Shown here piece by piece: positions 12,876 to 13,641 of a stretch of 13,641 nucleotides of DNA. Both the position numbers and the translations under genes were made by a program. The stretch's first letter is position 1. Every line of letters starts with the position of its first letter. Under the pieces are notes generated by a model. The model searched no databases. It had not been told where the DNA came from and was given only the letters and a program-made list of their open reading frames with translations. Origin of the DNA: an uncultured Acidobacteriota bacterium (GTDB lineage Bacteria > Acidobacteriota > Blastocatellia > Pyrinomonadales > Pyrinomonadaceae); the NCBI GenBank assembly GCA_946480545.1, contig CAMLKY010000008.1, forward strand, positions 1 through 13,641, in the 5' to 3' direction.

Positions 12876-13641
12876 ATGACAAATTCCAAACCTTACGTTT
12901 TAGATTTTAGCCAAGTGGGTGCGGGCGATGTCGCGCTTGTCGGCGGTAAATGTGCGAGCCTCGGTGAGCTGTTTCGCGAGCTTACGGGCCACGGCGTTCG
13001 GGCGGTCGACGGGTTCTCCACGACGAGCCACGCCTATCACTTGCTGCTCGACACAAACGGCCTGCGGGGAAGACTCAAAAAGTTACTTCGGGGGCTGGAC
13101 GTAAACAATCTCGATGAGCTTGCGCGGGTAGGCGGCGAGGCGCGTCAGATGGTTCTGGACACTCCTTTTCCTGGTGATCTCGAGGCGGCCATCCACGAGG
13201 CGTATCGACAGCTCGGTGAGCGCATCGGAAAGAAAACGTACGAGGTCGCCGTGCGATCTTCAGCAACTGCAGAGGACCTACCGGATGCATCATTCGCCGG
13301 CCAGCAGGATACCTTATTGAATGTTCGTGGCGAGCAGAGATTGATCGAGGCGTGCCGTGAGTGCTTTGCATCGCTGTGGACCGACCGTGCGATATCGTAT
13401 CGGACCGCAAAGGGCTTTGATCATTTCGATGTAGCGCTTTCGATCGGAATCCAGCCGATGGTTCGCTCGGATGCTGCGTCAAGCGGTGTGATGTTCACGC
13501 TCGATACCGAGAGCGGATTCCGCGACGCGGTCGTGATCAACGGGGCCTGGGGTTTGGGCGAGGCGGTCGTGCAGGGAATGGCGACGCCCGACGAATGGAT
13601 CGTGTTCAAGCCGACACTCAAACAGGGGTTTCGCCCGATCG
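12876..13641 (+). CDS. ppsA: Phosphoenolpyruvate synthase, N-terminal part
   Basis: An open frame of 255 codons that leaves the right edge of the window. It matches the N-terminal pyruvate/ATP-binding domain of pyruvate, water dikinase: VGGKCASLGEL (22-32), VRSSATAEDLPDASFAGQQD with the nucleotide-binding Arg, then SSGVMFTLDTESGF and NGAWGLGEAVVQG. The enzyme makes PEP from pyruvate and ATP with AMP and phosphate as products. The phosphohistidine and C-terminal PEP-binding domains lie beyond the window. Use with pyruvate phosphate dikinase is distinguished by the DTESGF and WGLGE wording, which is PpsA-like. A CGGAG ribosome binding site 3 nt upstream of the ATG sits just past the heptamer repeat. 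It pairs with glpX in gluconeogenesis. Confidence 0.94.
   Translation, partial: MTNSKPYVLDFSQVGAGDVALVGGKCASLGELFRELTGHGVRAVDGFSTTSHAYHLLLDTNGLRGRLKKLLRGLDVNNLDELARVGGEARQMVLDTPFPGDLEAAIHEAYRQLGERIGKKTYEVAVRSSATAEDLPDASFAGQQDTLLNVRGEQRLIEACRECFASLWTDRAISYRTAKGFDHFDVALSIGIQPMVRSDAASSGVMFTLDTESGFRDAVVINGAWGLGEAVVQGMATPDEWIVFKPTLKQGFRPI

Noticed and set aside
1..13641. tRNA or rRNA genes.
   Set aside because: I looked for cloverleaf-like stretches and conserved rRNA words in the gaps and saw none; a tRNA scan would settle it.

Overview
The window most likely comes from an acidobacterium, probably class Blastocatellia. The strongest sign is a secreted protein with the VWFA-related 'Acidobacterial' domain (8844-11036). 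The fairly high GC content and the many palindromic repeats between housekeeping genes agree with this. The assignment is an inference; there is no rRNA, tRNA or phage/IS gene here to anchor it. I see no transposase, integrase or CRISPR array.

Layout. 1-377 (-): 5' part of a zinc-ribbon membrane protein that runs off the left edge. 435-893 (+): DUF1905/YdeI-OmpD-associated protein, meeting a minus-strand two-component operon tail to tail with no gap. That operon has a soluble receiver-histidine kinase (3257-1914) followed by a receiver protein with a degenerate HD-GYP domain (1898-894). 3585-7641 (+): a co-directional housekeeping run murI, rph, fabG, rhomboid protease and trmB (peptidoglycan precursor, tRNA 3' processing, fatty-acid synthesis, membrane proteolysis, tRNA m7G46). 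Converging on it from the minus strand are a 69-aa Cys4 protein (8595-8386) and peptide deformylase (8296-7808). 8844-11036 (+) is the secreted VWA protein. A bidirectional terminator separates it from a 7Fe ferredoxin (11468-11172, -). 11684 to the right edge (+) holds glpX and the start of ppsA, a gluconeogenic pair: FBPase II and PEP synthase.

The most striking thing is not a gene. Seven intergenic gaps carry paired inverted repeats of several unrelated families. Two gaps (murI-rph and glpX-ppsA) hold runs of degenerate 7-bp units of the form NNNGTTY, facing each other across the gap and filling it almost from stop codon to start codon. The murI-rph element also contains two inverted REP-like hairpins. 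A perfect 27-bp inverted repeat separates trmB from def, and two elements of one family (core CTTTGCGAGCT) bracket the VWA gene. Others lie in rph-fabG and in the small ORF-def gap. These look like REP/BIME- or MITE-like dispersed repeats and deserve a genome-wide look.
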